This document shows, in pieces, positions 18,654-26,605 of a stretch of 62,939 nucleotides of DNA. A program made the position numbers and the translations under genes. Within the stretch, counting starts at the first letter, position 1; every line of letters begins with the position of its first letter. Origin of the DNA: an uncultured Sutterella sp. (GTDB lineage: Bacteria; Pseudomonadota; Gammaproteobacteria; Burkholderiales; Burkholderiaceae_F); NCBI GenBank assembly GCA_900544335.1, contig UQUS01000007.1:1-62939 (forward strand), written 5' to 3'. The notes under the pieces were generated by a model. That model saw only the letters and a program-made list of their open reading frames with translations. It was not told where the DNA came from and ran no database searches.

Positions 18654-19271
18654 ATGACGCTTTCGATTTACGGCGCGTTCGTGTTGGCGAGCGTCCTCTT
18701 GGCATTTGCACCGGGGCCGGACAATATGTTCGTCCTGGTGCAATCGTCCGTACACGGGGTCAGAAAAGGGCTTTTTACCGTTGCCGGTTTATCGGTGGGT
18801 GTGGCGCTTCAAACCGTCGCAGCCGCCTTGGGCGTTGCGGCCGTTGTGGCCGCGTCGCCCTCGCTTTTTTGGGCGATTCGCATTCTCGGGGCGCTCTACT
18901 TAACGTACCTGGCTGTCATGAGTTGGACGCACCCGACGGCGGGATCTGCGAGTGCCACGAAAGAAACGGCCGATTCGGTGCTTTTTCGGCGCGGCATCCT
19001 TATGAATGTCACGAACCCCAAGGTGCAGATTTTCTTTTTGGCGTTTTTTCCGCAGTTTGTGACGCGCGGAGCCTCATCCCTCCAAACGGCCTGCGAGATG
19101 ACGGTTTTAGGTGTCACGTTTATGATCGTAACGCTCCTTGTGTTTTCTCTGATTGCCTTTTGTGCCGGGTCGGTTGCCGAAAAACTTCGGACGCCGCGCG
19201 TGCAGTTTTATTTAAACCGTACGGCAGCCGTCATCTTTGCGTGTCTGGCGGCCGGAACGCTCCTTTCCTAA
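18654..19271 (+). CDS. LysE/RhtB-family amino acid exporter
   Basis: 205 residues with about six membrane helices. The family signature AFAPGPDNMFVLVQSSVHGVRKGLFTVAGLSVG lies at the N-terminus. LysE/RhtB proteins export amino acids or derivatives by proton exchange; the substrate is unknown. It starts 15 bp after purL and could be read with it. Its stop overlaps the convergent PIN gene by 4 bp. Confidence 0.9.
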   Translation: MTLSIYGAFVLASVLLAFAPGPDNMFVLVQSSVHGVRKGLFTVAGLSVGVALQTVAAALGVAAVVAASPSLFWAIRILGALYLTYLAVMSWTHPTAGSASATKETADSVLFRRGILMNVTNPKVQIFFLAFFPQFVTRGASSLQTACEMTVLGVTFMIVTLLVFSLIAFCAGSVAEKLRTPRVQFYLNRTAAVIFACLAAGTLLS

Positions 19272-19684
19272 AGTCCTTCGGGTGTCGTGACACGCACACC
19301 GAAGCGGCGCATCTTCTTAGCGACTTTCAATAGGTGTTTGTCGCGGGTAATGAGCGGGCAAGCATAGCGTGCGGCTAAATCCAAGAACTTTTGGTCGTCG
19401 ACGTCTTTGCACCGAACGGCGCACGCATCGGCTGCAACGCTTGCTTGGCACGAGAGGGCAAGGTAGCGCTTTAGGAGCTCCTGAGTTTGTTCTGCGTTGC
19501 AGTTAAAGGGGGTGCGCATCAGAACGTCCGCAAGTTCGGCAAGCGTTTCAATCGAGACAAGGGCGCAAAGGGCTCCGGAAGAAAGCTCGTCCATTAGGTC
19601 TTGAACACGCGCATCGCACCAGTAAAAGATCTCGAGCACGATGTTGGTATCCAAAACCAAATAAGTCCTCTCGGTCCCCATCAT
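19268..19684 (-). CDS. PIN-domain protein, putative toxin without visible antitoxin
   Basis: About 138 residues with a PIN ribonuclease fold: YLVLDTNIVLEIFYW supplies the first metal aspartate and FLDLAARYACPLITRDKHLLKVAKK the C-terminal acidic site. It is of the stand-alone PIN family seen in betaproteobacteria and often annotated as a toxin component. No antitoxin-like ORF lies next to it, so the toxin label is uncertain. The start is ambiguous: the frame is open to 19798 with ATG codons at 19759, 19708 and 19684, none with a clear Shine-Dalgarno. 19684 is closest to the usual family start. Confidence 0.72.
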   Translation of the reverse strand: MMGTERTYLVLDTNIVLEIFYWCDARVQDLMDELSSGALCALVSIETLAELADVLMRTPFNCNAEQTQELLKRYLALSCQASVAADACAVRCKDVDDQKFLDLAARYACPLITRDKHLLKVAKKMRRFGVRVTTPEGL

Positions 19685-19898
19685 TTCTTGTGTCGGAACG
19701 CCGGCCATGAGAAGCGGCAGTTCTTGAATGACCGGATTGGCGAAAAGGCGTGAAATCATAGGGAAAACCACGTATTTGCTTTCGGAGAAAACTATCAAAA
19801 ACCGAGGTGGGCTTGACTATAATACGAGCAACACAAAAGGGCACGCACGAAGGTATGCGGCGTGCACTCGATGACAGTTTTTCGGAGAGGAAAAGAAA

Positions 19899-20231
19899 AT
19901 GGTCCTGAATCAAACCACCAAATACGGTCTTATTTTTGCCGGCGGTCTTATTCTCGGCGCTTTGGGGGCCGTGGCTTTGGCTAAGGGTAAGAAAGCGGGC
20001 GGCATTAAGCCCCTGGCAAGTTCCCTTCTTTCCGCAGGTCTGGATGTCAAAGACAAGGTCATGACCGGCATTGACGGCGTGCGCGAGGAATTGGCAGACG
20101 TTGTGGCCGAAGCACAGGTCAAGTCCCAGATGCGTCGTGAGTCTCAGGAAGAGGCCGAAGCGGCAGCGACCGTGCAAGCTAAGCCCGTTAAAAAGACGCG
20201 TCGCGTTGCCAAGACCAAGAAAGCGGTGTAA
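19899..20231 (+). CDS. Small GxxxG membrane protein with basic tail, first gene of ferrosome-like operon
   Basis: 110 residues. One glycine-rich membrane helix (GLIFAGGLILGALGAVALAKG, residues 10-30) is followed by an amphipathic helical stretch (LASSLLSAGLDVKDKVMTGIDGVREELADVVAEAQ) and a lysine/arginine-rich tail (KPVKKTRRVAKTKKAV). The layout matches the small DUF6110-like proteins I know beside HMA_2/P-type ATPase genes, and recalls the LG-rich helices of magnetosome proteins. GGAGAGG precedes ATG 19899. A TATAAT lies at 19818-19823 without a matching -35. No Fur box was recognised. Confidence 0.8.
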   Translation: MVLNQTTKYGLIFAGGLILGALGAVALAKGKKAGGIKPLASSLLSAGLDVKDKVMTGIDGVREELADVVAEAQVKSQMRRESQEEAEAAATVQAKPVKKTRRVAKTKKAV

Positions 20232-20254
20232 TCGCTTCTTCCCTGACGGGAAAG

Positions 20255-20299
20255 CCCGAAGGTCCGCGCGACGACCTGTTGCGTCGGCTTCGGGTTTTT
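20255..20299 (+). terminator. Intra-operon terminator or attenuator before the SCA-type ATPase
   Basis: CCCGAAG (20255-20261) pairs with CTTCGGG (20288-20294) and is followed by TTTTT. An inner CGACG/CGTCG stem sits in the 26-nt loop. It lies 23 bp after the first gene of the operon and 54 bp before the ATPase, so it would make the small membrane protein the most expressed product, or act as an attenuator. Confidence 0.75.
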
Positions 20300-20352
20300 A
20301 AGTTTTAGGAGGCGCCGGTTTTTGCGCTCGATTCAATCGCTTTTTACATCCT

Positions 20353-22716
20353 ATGAAGTTTACTCTTGCTCACAGCATCGGCAATCGCGTGCGCTATCGC
20401 ACCAAAGCCACGATGAGCCGAGAAACGGCTCGCATCATTGCTGAAAAACTCACGCAGATCCCCGGTCTTAACGGAGTGACCGTCAATCCGGTCACCGGAA
20501 GTGTCCTCGCATATTGGGAGACACAAGAGGCGCATCAGGCGCTTTTAACGTATTTACAAGGGCTTGAAACGCATCCCATTGCCGCTCGGCGCCTACGGGC
20601 CAAGAAAAAAACCGGTCTACAAAAAGAAACCGAGACCCTCGCGCAGGAGACCGAAAAGTCATTAACTCAAGTTGCGCGCAACATCGGAGATCTTTTCGGG
20701 CGGGCCTTTTCAGGTATGCCCGTCGTTGAGGCCGTGAGGCGGCCCTTTATGTCGGCCGAGGAACTTGCGCGCCTGCAAGAGTCCTCGGATTTGGATTTTT
20801 CGCCGCTGGCGCGCTGGGTGGTGCTCCGTTCGGTGTTGCCGCTTCTAGTGAATACCGCCAACGTCTTTTTGGGTGCCGTTCCGTACTTTTTCAAGGGCGT
20901 GAAAAACCTCTTGCACGGGAAACTTAATGTCGAAGTGCTCGATGCTTCGGCAATCGGCATGTCGCTTCTGTTGCGTGATTTTCGGACAGCGGGTTTGGTG
21001 ATTTTGCTTCTCGGAATGGGCGAGATGCTCGAGCGTTATACGCGCAAAAAGTCCTTAGCAAGTCTTGCCGATCAGTTGGCCCTGAAAGTGGACCGCGTCT
21101 GGGTGCGTGACGGGCACTCCGTGAAAGAAAAGCCGCTTTCGCAAGTGAAACCCACCGACGTCATTGTCGTTCGCACCGGTAACACGATTCCCGTGGACGG
21201 AACGGTCGTTGCCGGCAATGCCGCCGTTAATCAGGCCACGATGACGGGCGAGCCCCTTGCCGTGCATCGGGAAGCAGGCGGCTCGGTCTTTGCCGGAACC
21301 GTGGTCGAGGACGGCGAAATCGATATTCGTCCGACGAAGATGGGCGACGGCACCCGGCTCAATCAAATCGTTCAATTCATCGAAACCTCCGAAAAGAGTA
21401 AAGCCGGCATTCAAGGCAAAGCCGAACGCTTAGCCGATGCCGTCGTTCCCTTTAACTTTGCCTTAGCCGGACTCGTGTTCCTTGCCACAAGGAGCCTTGC
21501 GCGAGCGGCCTCGGTGTTGATGGTCGATTACTCGTGTGCCCTGCGTCTTGCGACACCGCTTGCGATTTTGACGGCGATGAAGCAGGGAACGCACACGGGG
21601 GTTCTCGTTAAGGGCGGACGGTACTTAGAAGCTTTAGCCGAAGTCGATACTGTGGTCCTTGATAAGACCGGGACATTAACGCAGGCTTCGCCGAAACTCT
21701 CCGATGTCGTTTCGCTCGATTCGTCGCGTACGGAAGACGAAGTCTTGGCCTTGGCTGCGTGCCTGGAAGAACACTTCCCGCATCCGGCTTCGCGCGCCGT
21801 TGTGCGAGCCGCGCAAGAGCGGGGCCTGGATCACTTTACCGAAGAGCACGATTCGACGGTCAAATACGTCGTGGCACACGGCATTTGCTCGTCGGTGGAC
21901 GGGGAAAAGGTCATCATCGGATCGCGCCACTTTATCGAAGAAGATGAAAAAGTCGATGTGTCGGCGGCAATCGAACACGTCGAGCGCTTGGCCGAACAAG
22001 GAAAGTCGATTCTTTACATGGCGTTGGGCGGAAAACTTGTCGGCATCCTCGGTATTGTCGATCCCTTGCGCCCCGAGTCGCGCGAAGTGATTGCGGCGCT
22101 GCGCCGTCGCGGAATTCGTCGTATCGTGATGCTCACGGGCGATGATGCTCGGACGGCCAAGAACGTGGCGCAGGCGCTCGGAATTCAGGAATTCCGTGCG
22201 CAGGTCCTTCCGACCGATAAGGCCGGTCACGTTCAGGCGTTAAAGAAAGAAGGCTGCAAGGTCCTGATGATCGGCGACGGCGTCAACGACAGCCCGGCGC
22301 TTTCGTGTGCCGATGTCGGAGCAACCTTAAAGGAAGGAAGCGATATTGCTCAGGAAGTGGCCGATGTCGTCCTGATGAACAACAGCCTTGCAGATCTGCC
22401 GTATGCCATCGATTTGGGGCGTGCGACGATGGCACGGATTAAAGAAAACTTTACCGTGTCCGTGGGCCTTAATACGGGCTTTTTGGTGGGCGGTTTAACC
22501 GGGGCGTTAACACCGGCCACCGGAGCCGTGCTTCACAACATGACGACAATCGGCGTGTGCCTTAATGCCATGCGCCCGCCCATGAGCGGAAGTGCAAACG
22601 ACAAGCACTGGATTGCCGAGGCAGCAAGTTTCTTGGCTTCTTGCTCGGAAACAACCGACGGGAAAAAGGCCGCGGAAAAACTCCTTGAAGCCGCTGATAT
22701 GAAGGAAACTGTATGA
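20353..22716 (+). CDS. P1B-type ATPase with SCA motif, FezB-like (iron?)
   Basis: 787 residues. The N-terminus has no CxxC: it is an HMA_2-like fold beginning HSIGNRVRYRTKA with GLNGVTVNPVTGSVLAYW. The membrane metal motif is DYSCALRLATP (Asp392-Ser394-Cys395-Ala396) instead of CPC. The phosphorylation site is VVLDKTGTLT (Asp437), TGE is MTGEPLAVH, and the hinge is IGDGVNDSPALS. SCA with a degenerate HMA_2 N-terminus fits the P1B-6 group that includes FezB, the ferrosome ATPase, rather than Cu, Zn or Co exporters. The substrate is inferred. It overlaps the next gene by ATGA. CtpC-type Mn ATPases are the main alternative. Confidence 0.88.
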   Translation: MKFTLAHSIGNRVRYRTKATMSRETARIIAEKLTQIPGLNGVTVNPVTGSVLAYWETQEAHQALLTYLQGLETHPIAARRLRAKKKTGLQKETETLAQETEKSLTQVARNIGDLFGRAFSGMPVVEAVRRPFMSAEELARLQESSDLDFSPLARWVVLRSVLPLLVNTANVFLGAVPYFFKGVKNLLHGKLNVEVLDASAIGMSLLLRDFRTAGLVILLLGMGEMLERYTRKKSLASLADQLALKVDRVWVRDGHSVKEKPLSQVKPTDVIVVRTGNTIPVDGTVVAGNAAVNQATMTGEPLAVHREAGGSVFAGTVVEDGEIDIRPTKMGDGTRLNQIVQFIETSEKSKAGIQGKAERLADAVVPFNFALAGLVFLATRSLARAASVLMVDYSCALRLATPLAILTAMKQGTHTGVLVKGGRYLEALAEVDTVVLDKTGTLTQASPKLSDVVSLDSSRTEDEVLALAACLEEHFPHPASRAVVRAAQERGLDHFTEEHDSTVKYVVAHGICSSVDGEKVIIGSRHFIEEDEKVDVSAAIEHVERLAEQGKSILYMALGGKLVGILGIVDPLRPESREVIAALRRRGIRRIVMLTGDDARTAKNVAQALGIQEFRAQVLPTDKAGHVQALKKEGCKVLMIGDGVNDSPALSCADVGATLKEGSDIAQEVADVVLMNNSLADLPYAIDLGRATMARIKENFTVSVGLNTGFLVGGLTGALTPATGAVLHNMTTIGVCLNAMRPPMSGSANDKHWIAEAASFLASCSETTDGKKAAEKLLEAADMKETV

Positions 22717-23228
22717 TTGATCCCACGCCTTTTATTCGTTCGTATGTGCCCGGGCGTTTGCGGCTTCGCCATCCGGGGCTTATCGGCTTGGAGGGTGAAA
22801 CGCTTGAGGCACTCACTTCGACCGTCAAATCGGCGCCGGGCATCACCGGCTGCACAGTCAATCCCAAAGTCGGAAGTCTTCTTTTGACTTGGGACGCCGA
22901 GAAATTGACACAAGAGGACCTTTTGGGATACCTTCAGTTTTGGGCGGCTTTCTTGCCCGAAGATGCGCTTGAGGCCCCATCGCACGCAAAGCATCGGGCG
23001 ATGAGCGGTGCTCTTACCGAGACAATCCTTACCCGAATGCAGGACATTTTGGCCTGCAAGGGCAGTGCGGCAAAATGCCGCCGACAAATGGAAAATCGTC
23101 TGACGGCTCTTTTCGGAGTAGCGACGATGGCTTCTCTTATAAAGGGCGCATCGCTGCACGCACAGATCGGTACAGTGTTTGCGGCGATGCTTGTCTGGCA
23201 TCTATGGAAGCGTCGGCGCGTTTTTTAA
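22713..23228 (+). CDS. HMA_2-like membrane protein, FezC-like
   Basis: 171 residues. The N-terminal domain (FIRSYVPGRLRLRHPGL...GITGCTVNPKVGSLLLTWD, residues 8-68) is a heavy-metal-associated-type fold without metal cysteines and closely parallels the N-terminus of the preceding ATPase. The C-terminal part (about residues 125-170) has a hydrophobic segment ending in KRRRVF. Its ATG overlaps the ATPase stop, implying translational coupling. Ferrosome operons of other bacteria carry a comparable heavy-metal-domain protein next to FezB. Confidence 0.83.
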   Translation: MIDPTPFIRSYVPGRLRLRHPGLIGLEGETLEALTSTVKSAPGITGCTVNPKVGSLLLTWDAEKLTQEDLLGYLQFWAAFLPEDALEAPSHAKHRAMSGALTETILTRMQDILACKGSAAKCRRQMENRLTALFGVATMASLIKGASLHAQIGTVFAAMLVWHLWKRRRVF

Positions 23229-23246
23229 GAGACAAAGGGGGCGGAC

Positions 23247-23645
23247 ATGAAGTGGGTCAAAACGCTTGTTCTTATCATTGTGACCCTGGCATCTGCCAGT
23301 GTCCTTGTGGTGGCCGTGAGTGCTGCGCTTTCCATGGCGGCGCTCTGTTTGATTGCGCTTTTAACGGCCTATGTCGTAAGCCCCGAAGATGTCAAAGCCG
23401 TGTACCAAGCCCTAAGCGGTAAAATCGATGCATGGCTTAAGATCTTTTCGGACATGACGCAAGCGATGGCAGGGGCGATTCGCGAGGCCGCCGCTTTTGC
23501 TCGGGAAGCCTCGCAAAGCACGGCTACTCCCGAGACATCTGCGAGCCGGGAAGAAACGGACACAACCCGGGCCCGTCCGAAGAGGGGCGCAAGGGCATCT
23601 TCCAAGACAATGAAAAAGGCCAAGGACGCGACTCGTCCTTCTTAG
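23247..23645 (+). CDS. Small membrane protein with amphipathic and basic tail, last gene of ferrosome-like operon
   Basis: 132 residues. Two adjacent hydrophobic segments (LVLIIVTLASASVLVVAV and ALSMAALCLIALLTAYVV) form a hairpin. An alanine-rich amphipathic stretch (FSDMTQAMAGAIREAAAFAREASQ) follows, then a disordered basic tail (RPKRGARASSKTMKKAK). No family was recognised. The basic tail echoes the first protein of the operon. AAAGGGGGCGG precedes ATG 23247; it is 18 bp after the HMA_2-like gene. Confidence 0.75.
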   Translation: MKWVKTLVLIIVTLASASVLVVAVSAALSMAALCLIALLTAYVVSPEDVKAVYQALSGKIDAWLKIFSDMTQAMAGAIREAAAFAREASQSTATPETSASREETDTTRARPKRGARASSKTMKKAKDATRPS

Positions 23646-23759
23646 GTCCTCCTTGCTTGCGCAAAAGTCTTTCGATTGGCCAGCCGGAAAAATCACAGGC
23701 TCGGCAACGTTGACGATTTCCATCGAATAGGCACACGAGAAAGGATACGACCTCAGTGA

Positions 23760-23789
23760 CTGACGAGCATTCTTGAGAATGCTTGTCAG
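23760..23789. repeat. 14-bp palindrome downstream of ferrosome-like operon
   Basis: CTGACGAGCATTCT (23760-23773) and AGAATGCTTGTCAG (23776-23789) form a nearly perfect inverted repeat (one G-T pair) around TG. It lies 115 bp after the last operon gene and is not followed by a T-run; it could be an RNA hairpin or a protein site. Confidence 0.6.
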
Positions 23790-23815
23790 GACTCCGGTAC
23801 CGTATTTGACGGAAC

Positions 23816-23835
23816 AGGGAGTTTTCCCTTTTTTT
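23816..23835 (+). terminator. Candidate terminator of the ferrosome-like operon
   Basis: AGGGA (23816-23820) and TCCCT (23825-23829) enclose GTTT and are followed by TTTTTT. The stem is short but the T-run is strong. Confidence 0.6.
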
Positions 23836-23886
23836 ATCAAAGGGTGGTTTTTCGTCAGGCCACTTGAAAAACCGAGAAAGAGGCAG

Positions 23887-23921
23887 AAAAAATCCTGCCG
23901 GACTTTCGTCGCGGCAGGATT
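23887..23921 (-). terminator. Terminator of mdh
   Basis: AATCCTGCCG (23891-23900) and CGGCAGGATT (23912-23921) form a perfect 10-bp stem. On the minus strand it is followed by TTTT, 31 bp after the mdh stop. Confidence 0.88.
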
Positions 23922-23951
23922 TGGAAACAGTAGTAAGGCGCTTGTCCTAGA

Positions 23952-24935
23952 TTAGATCAGGTCCTTGACCAAATCGGCTTCATGCTTTAACTCGCCGACG
24001 GTGACATCGAGCTTGGCTTGGCTAAATTCGTCGACGGGCAAATCCTTGACGATTTCATAGCCGCCCTTGCCGTCGCAAATCACAGGCATACCGCAAACGA
24101 TGCCTTCGGGAATGCCGTACGAGCCGTCACTCGGGACGCCCATGGTGACCCATTCGCCGTTCGTGCCGAGGAACCAATCACGCATGTGGTCGATAGCCGC
24201 AGAAGCTGCGGAGGCCGCCGAGCTCGCACCGCGAGCTTCGATGACGGCCGCACCGCGCTTGCCGACTGTCGGCAGGAACGTGTCGCGGTACCAGGCTTGG
24301 TCGACGCATTCGGTTGCCGGCTTGCCGTCAATGGTGGCAAAGCGGATATCCGAGTACATGGAGGGAGCGTGGTTGCCCCAGACGCAAAGCTTCTTAATCG
24401 AGCAGACGGGCTTGCCGGTCTTGGCCGAGAGTTGAGCGAGCGAGCGGTTGTGGTCCAAACGCAGCATCGCGGAGAAGCACTTGGGAGAAAGACTCGGAGC
24501 GGACTTCATGGCGATGTAGCAGTTCGTGTTGCAGGGATTGCCGACAACGAGAACGTGAACGTTGCGGCTCGCGACTTCATTGATGGCCTTGCCCTGTTCG
24601 GTGAAGATGGCACCGTTGGCAGCGAGAAGTTCAGCGCGTTCCATACCTTTGGTACGCGGACGAGAACCGATGAGGAATGCCGCATCGGCATCCTTAAAGG
24701 CCACTTTCGGGTCGATTGTCAAAACCGTGCCGGCCAATGTCGGGAAGGCGCAGTCCATCAATTCCATTTCCAAACCCTTGAGTTTTTGCAAGGAATCGGG
24801 CGCATTGCGCTCAAGAAGCTGCAAAATCACAGGCTGGTCCTGACCGAAAAGGTCGCCTGCAGCGATACGGAAGATAATGGCATAGCCGATGTTACCGGCT
24901 GCACCTGTAACGGCAACACGAATGGGTGCTTTCAT
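23952..24935 (-). CDS. mdh: Malate dehydrogenase (NAD)
   Basis: A 327-residue cytoplasmic enzyme interconverting malate and oxaloacetate. VAVTGAAGNIGYAIIFRIAAGDLFG is the NAD-binding loop, SRPRTKGMERAELL carries the substrate arginines, LRLDHNRSLAQL the catalytic aspartate region and VWGNHAPSMYSDIR the catalytic histidine. This is the cytosolic-type Mdh typical of betaproteobacteria. The start at 24935 (MKAPIRV) has an AGGAGTG Shine-Dalgarno; the frame is open 26 codons upstream without similarity. Confidence 0.95.
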   Translation of the reverse strand: MKAPIRVAVTGAAGNIGYAIIFRIAAGDLFGQDQPVILQLLERNAPDSLQKLKGLEMELMDCAFPTLAGTVLTIDPKVAFKDADAAFLIGSRPRTKGMERAELLAANGAIFTEQGKAINEVASRNVHVLVVGNPCNTNCYIAMKSAPSLSPKCFSAMLRLDHNRSLAQLSAKTGKPVCSIKKLCVWGNHAPSMYSDIRFATIDGKPATECVDQAWYRDTFLPTVGKRGAAVIEARGASSAASAASAAIDHMRDWFLGTNGEWVTMGVPSDGSYGIPEGIVCGMPVICDGKGGYEIVKDLPVDEFSQAKLDVTVGELKHEADLVKDLI

Positions 24936-25224
24936 TTTTTTGTCACTCCTAATAGAACCGAAAATTGGCGACCGGGCCGAAGCATCGACCCAATCGCGGG
25001 CACTGCAAAACACACGCCGATTAGTTTGTCTCTCGGTGTGTGCTCTAGGGTCGATATTGTAGGGCTTTTAGGCCGAAAGGAAGAGGCCGCAAAAGGAAAA
25101 ATGGGTTTCTTTTGACCGTGCTTAAGGGATGTTTTCCTGCGATTAAGGTGTTTTACCTAGAAGCGTTTATTTCAAGAAACGTCTATCAGTCAATCGGATC
25201 CCTTCGGGGACAAAGGGCGGCGTC

Positions 25225-25440
25225 TTACGGAACAAAATACCCGGCAATCTGCAGTGCATAACCGACAAAAATCAGTGCGATACCGACAAGCACGTACCGC
25301 TTTTCCTTGACGGCGTTTTTATGTAGGTTGGGAATGTCGCGCCAGGTGCCGGCGATGCGCTCGTCGCGCATCAGAATGGTCCAGAGACTAAACGCTGTGC
25401 CTAAAAAAGAAAGAATGATGCCCAAGATGCTGTAAACCAT
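25225..25440 (-). CDS. Small two-helix membrane protein
   Basis: 71 residues with two hydrophobic segments (MVYSILGIILSFLGTAFSLWTILM and YVLVGIALIFVGYALQIAGYFV) joined by a charged loop (RDERIAGTWRDIPNLHKNAVKEKR). The inside/outside charge pattern is that of a real membrane hairpin, and no longer ORF competes. No family was recognised. It is between mdh and rsgA on the same strand but well separated from both. The ATG at 25440 is preferred over the in-frame TTG at 25446. Confidence 0.6.
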   Translation of the reverse strand: MVYSILGIILSFLGTAFSLWTILMRDERIAGTWRDIPNLHKNAVKEKRYVLVGIALIFVGYALQIAGYFVP

Positions 25441-25674
25441 ACCCAAAATCCGTGATAAAACCGAGAGAAAAGCGTTGCAATTTTAGTCACATCGACGATT
25501 CGTTGTATCGCAAGGTGTCTTGGAAAAATAGGTCGTACCTTGGCCGCAAGGTGCACAAGGAGAAGTTTTTTTTGAGAAAAATGCCTTTCGCGTAGCCACG
25601 CGTCAATACAATAAAACAGACGGAAAAAGTCTTGTTTTACAGGTTTAAAGTCGGGATTTAGACCCCCAAAAGTC

Positions 25675-26598
25675 CTAAACGCGAGAGGCGAAGGGACTGC
25701 GGGTGATTTCACTTAAAAGAGCGGCATAAAACGCATGGCGCTCCGGGTCGATTCTTCCTTCCTTTAGGGCTGTCATTACGGAACAGCTCGGCTCATGCGT
25801 GTGCGTGCAGTTGTAGTAGCGGCACCCGGTGACGTACCGGGCGATGTCGGGCATGGCGTTTAAAAGGTCGTAAGGCGTTACGTGTGCAAGACCGAATTCC
25901 TGAAAGCCCGGCGAATCGATAATTTCAAAAGAGGAGTTTTCGATTTTGACCGGATAAAGGCGCGTCTCGGTTGTCGTTTGTTTCCCGATATCAAGTGCCT
26001 CGGAAAATTCCCGCGTCCGAACCCGCGCTTCGGGAATGAGGGTATTAATGAGCGTACTTTTTCCCATTCCCGACTGTCCGACAAGAAGAACGGTTTTACC
26101 TTGAAAGACGTGTGCCAAAGTTTTTTGCGTTGCCTCGGGATCTGTTTTGGCACGGACTTTGAGGATTGTTTCGCCGATGCCCTCAAGTTTTTGCGCAAAA
26201 CGCGAGGCGGCGCTTTCGGGAGTCGAAAGTTCGGCTTTAGTTTGCAGCAAAAAAGGTGTAATACCGGCGGTTTTTGAAGCCACTAGCGCCTTCCAGACAA
26301 ACCAAGGGTTAAACGTCGGGCGCTCGGCAAAAAGGACGGCGACCACATCGACGTTGGACGCGAGGGTTTTGACGCGTCTTTGATCGCTTCGAAAAAGGCA
26401 GTTGCGTCGAGCTTGAATGGCAAGAATTGAGACTTTTCCGCCGACCGGCGGCGAGCAAGAGACGACATCGCCCACAACGGCGTCGTCCTTTTTTCCCTTG
26501 CGCACGGCTTCAAATGTGCGACCTAAATCGTCGGTCACAAAATAGATTCGACCGTGTGAGGTCGTGATGCGAGCGGTAAAGGGGGCGGTATCAGTCAT
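25675..26598 (-). CDS. rsgA: Ribosome small-subunit-dependent GTPase A
   Basis: A 307-residue circularly permuted GTPase that helps mature the 30S subunit. It has an N-terminal OB fold, then QTKAEL (G4), GQSGMGKSTLINTL (G1), TTTET (G2) and DSPGFQEFG (G3). The C-terminal zinc knuckle is CRYYNCTHTHEPSC. Its start is 7 bp after the stop of the M48-like gene on the same strand, so the M48-like gene and rsgA are probably co-transcribed. Confidence 0.95.
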   Translation of the reverse strand: MTDTAPFTARITTSHGRIYFVTDDLGRTFEAVRKGKKDDAVVGDVVSCSPPVGGKVSILAIQARRNCLFRSDQRRVKTLASNVDVVAVLFAERPTFNPWFVWKALVASKTAGITPFLLQTKAELSTPESAASRFAQKLEGIGETILKVRAKTDPEATQKTLAHVFQGKTVLLVGQSGMGKSTLINTLIPEARVRTREFSEALDIGKQTTTETRLYPVKIENSSFEIIDSPGFQEFGLAHVTPYDLLNAMPDIARYVTGCRYYNCTHTHEPSCSVMTALKEGRIDPERHAFYAALLSEITRSPFASRV

Positions 26599-26605
26599 GG
26601 CAACG

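Noticed and set aside
20353..22716. Copper- or zinc-exporting ATPase
   Set aside because: The CPC motif and CxxC domains are absent; SCA with HMA_2-like ends fits another P1B group.
25401..25712. Minus-strand ORF of 103 residues between rsgA and the small membrane protein
   Set aside because: It overlaps both neighbours and shows no protein-like pattern.
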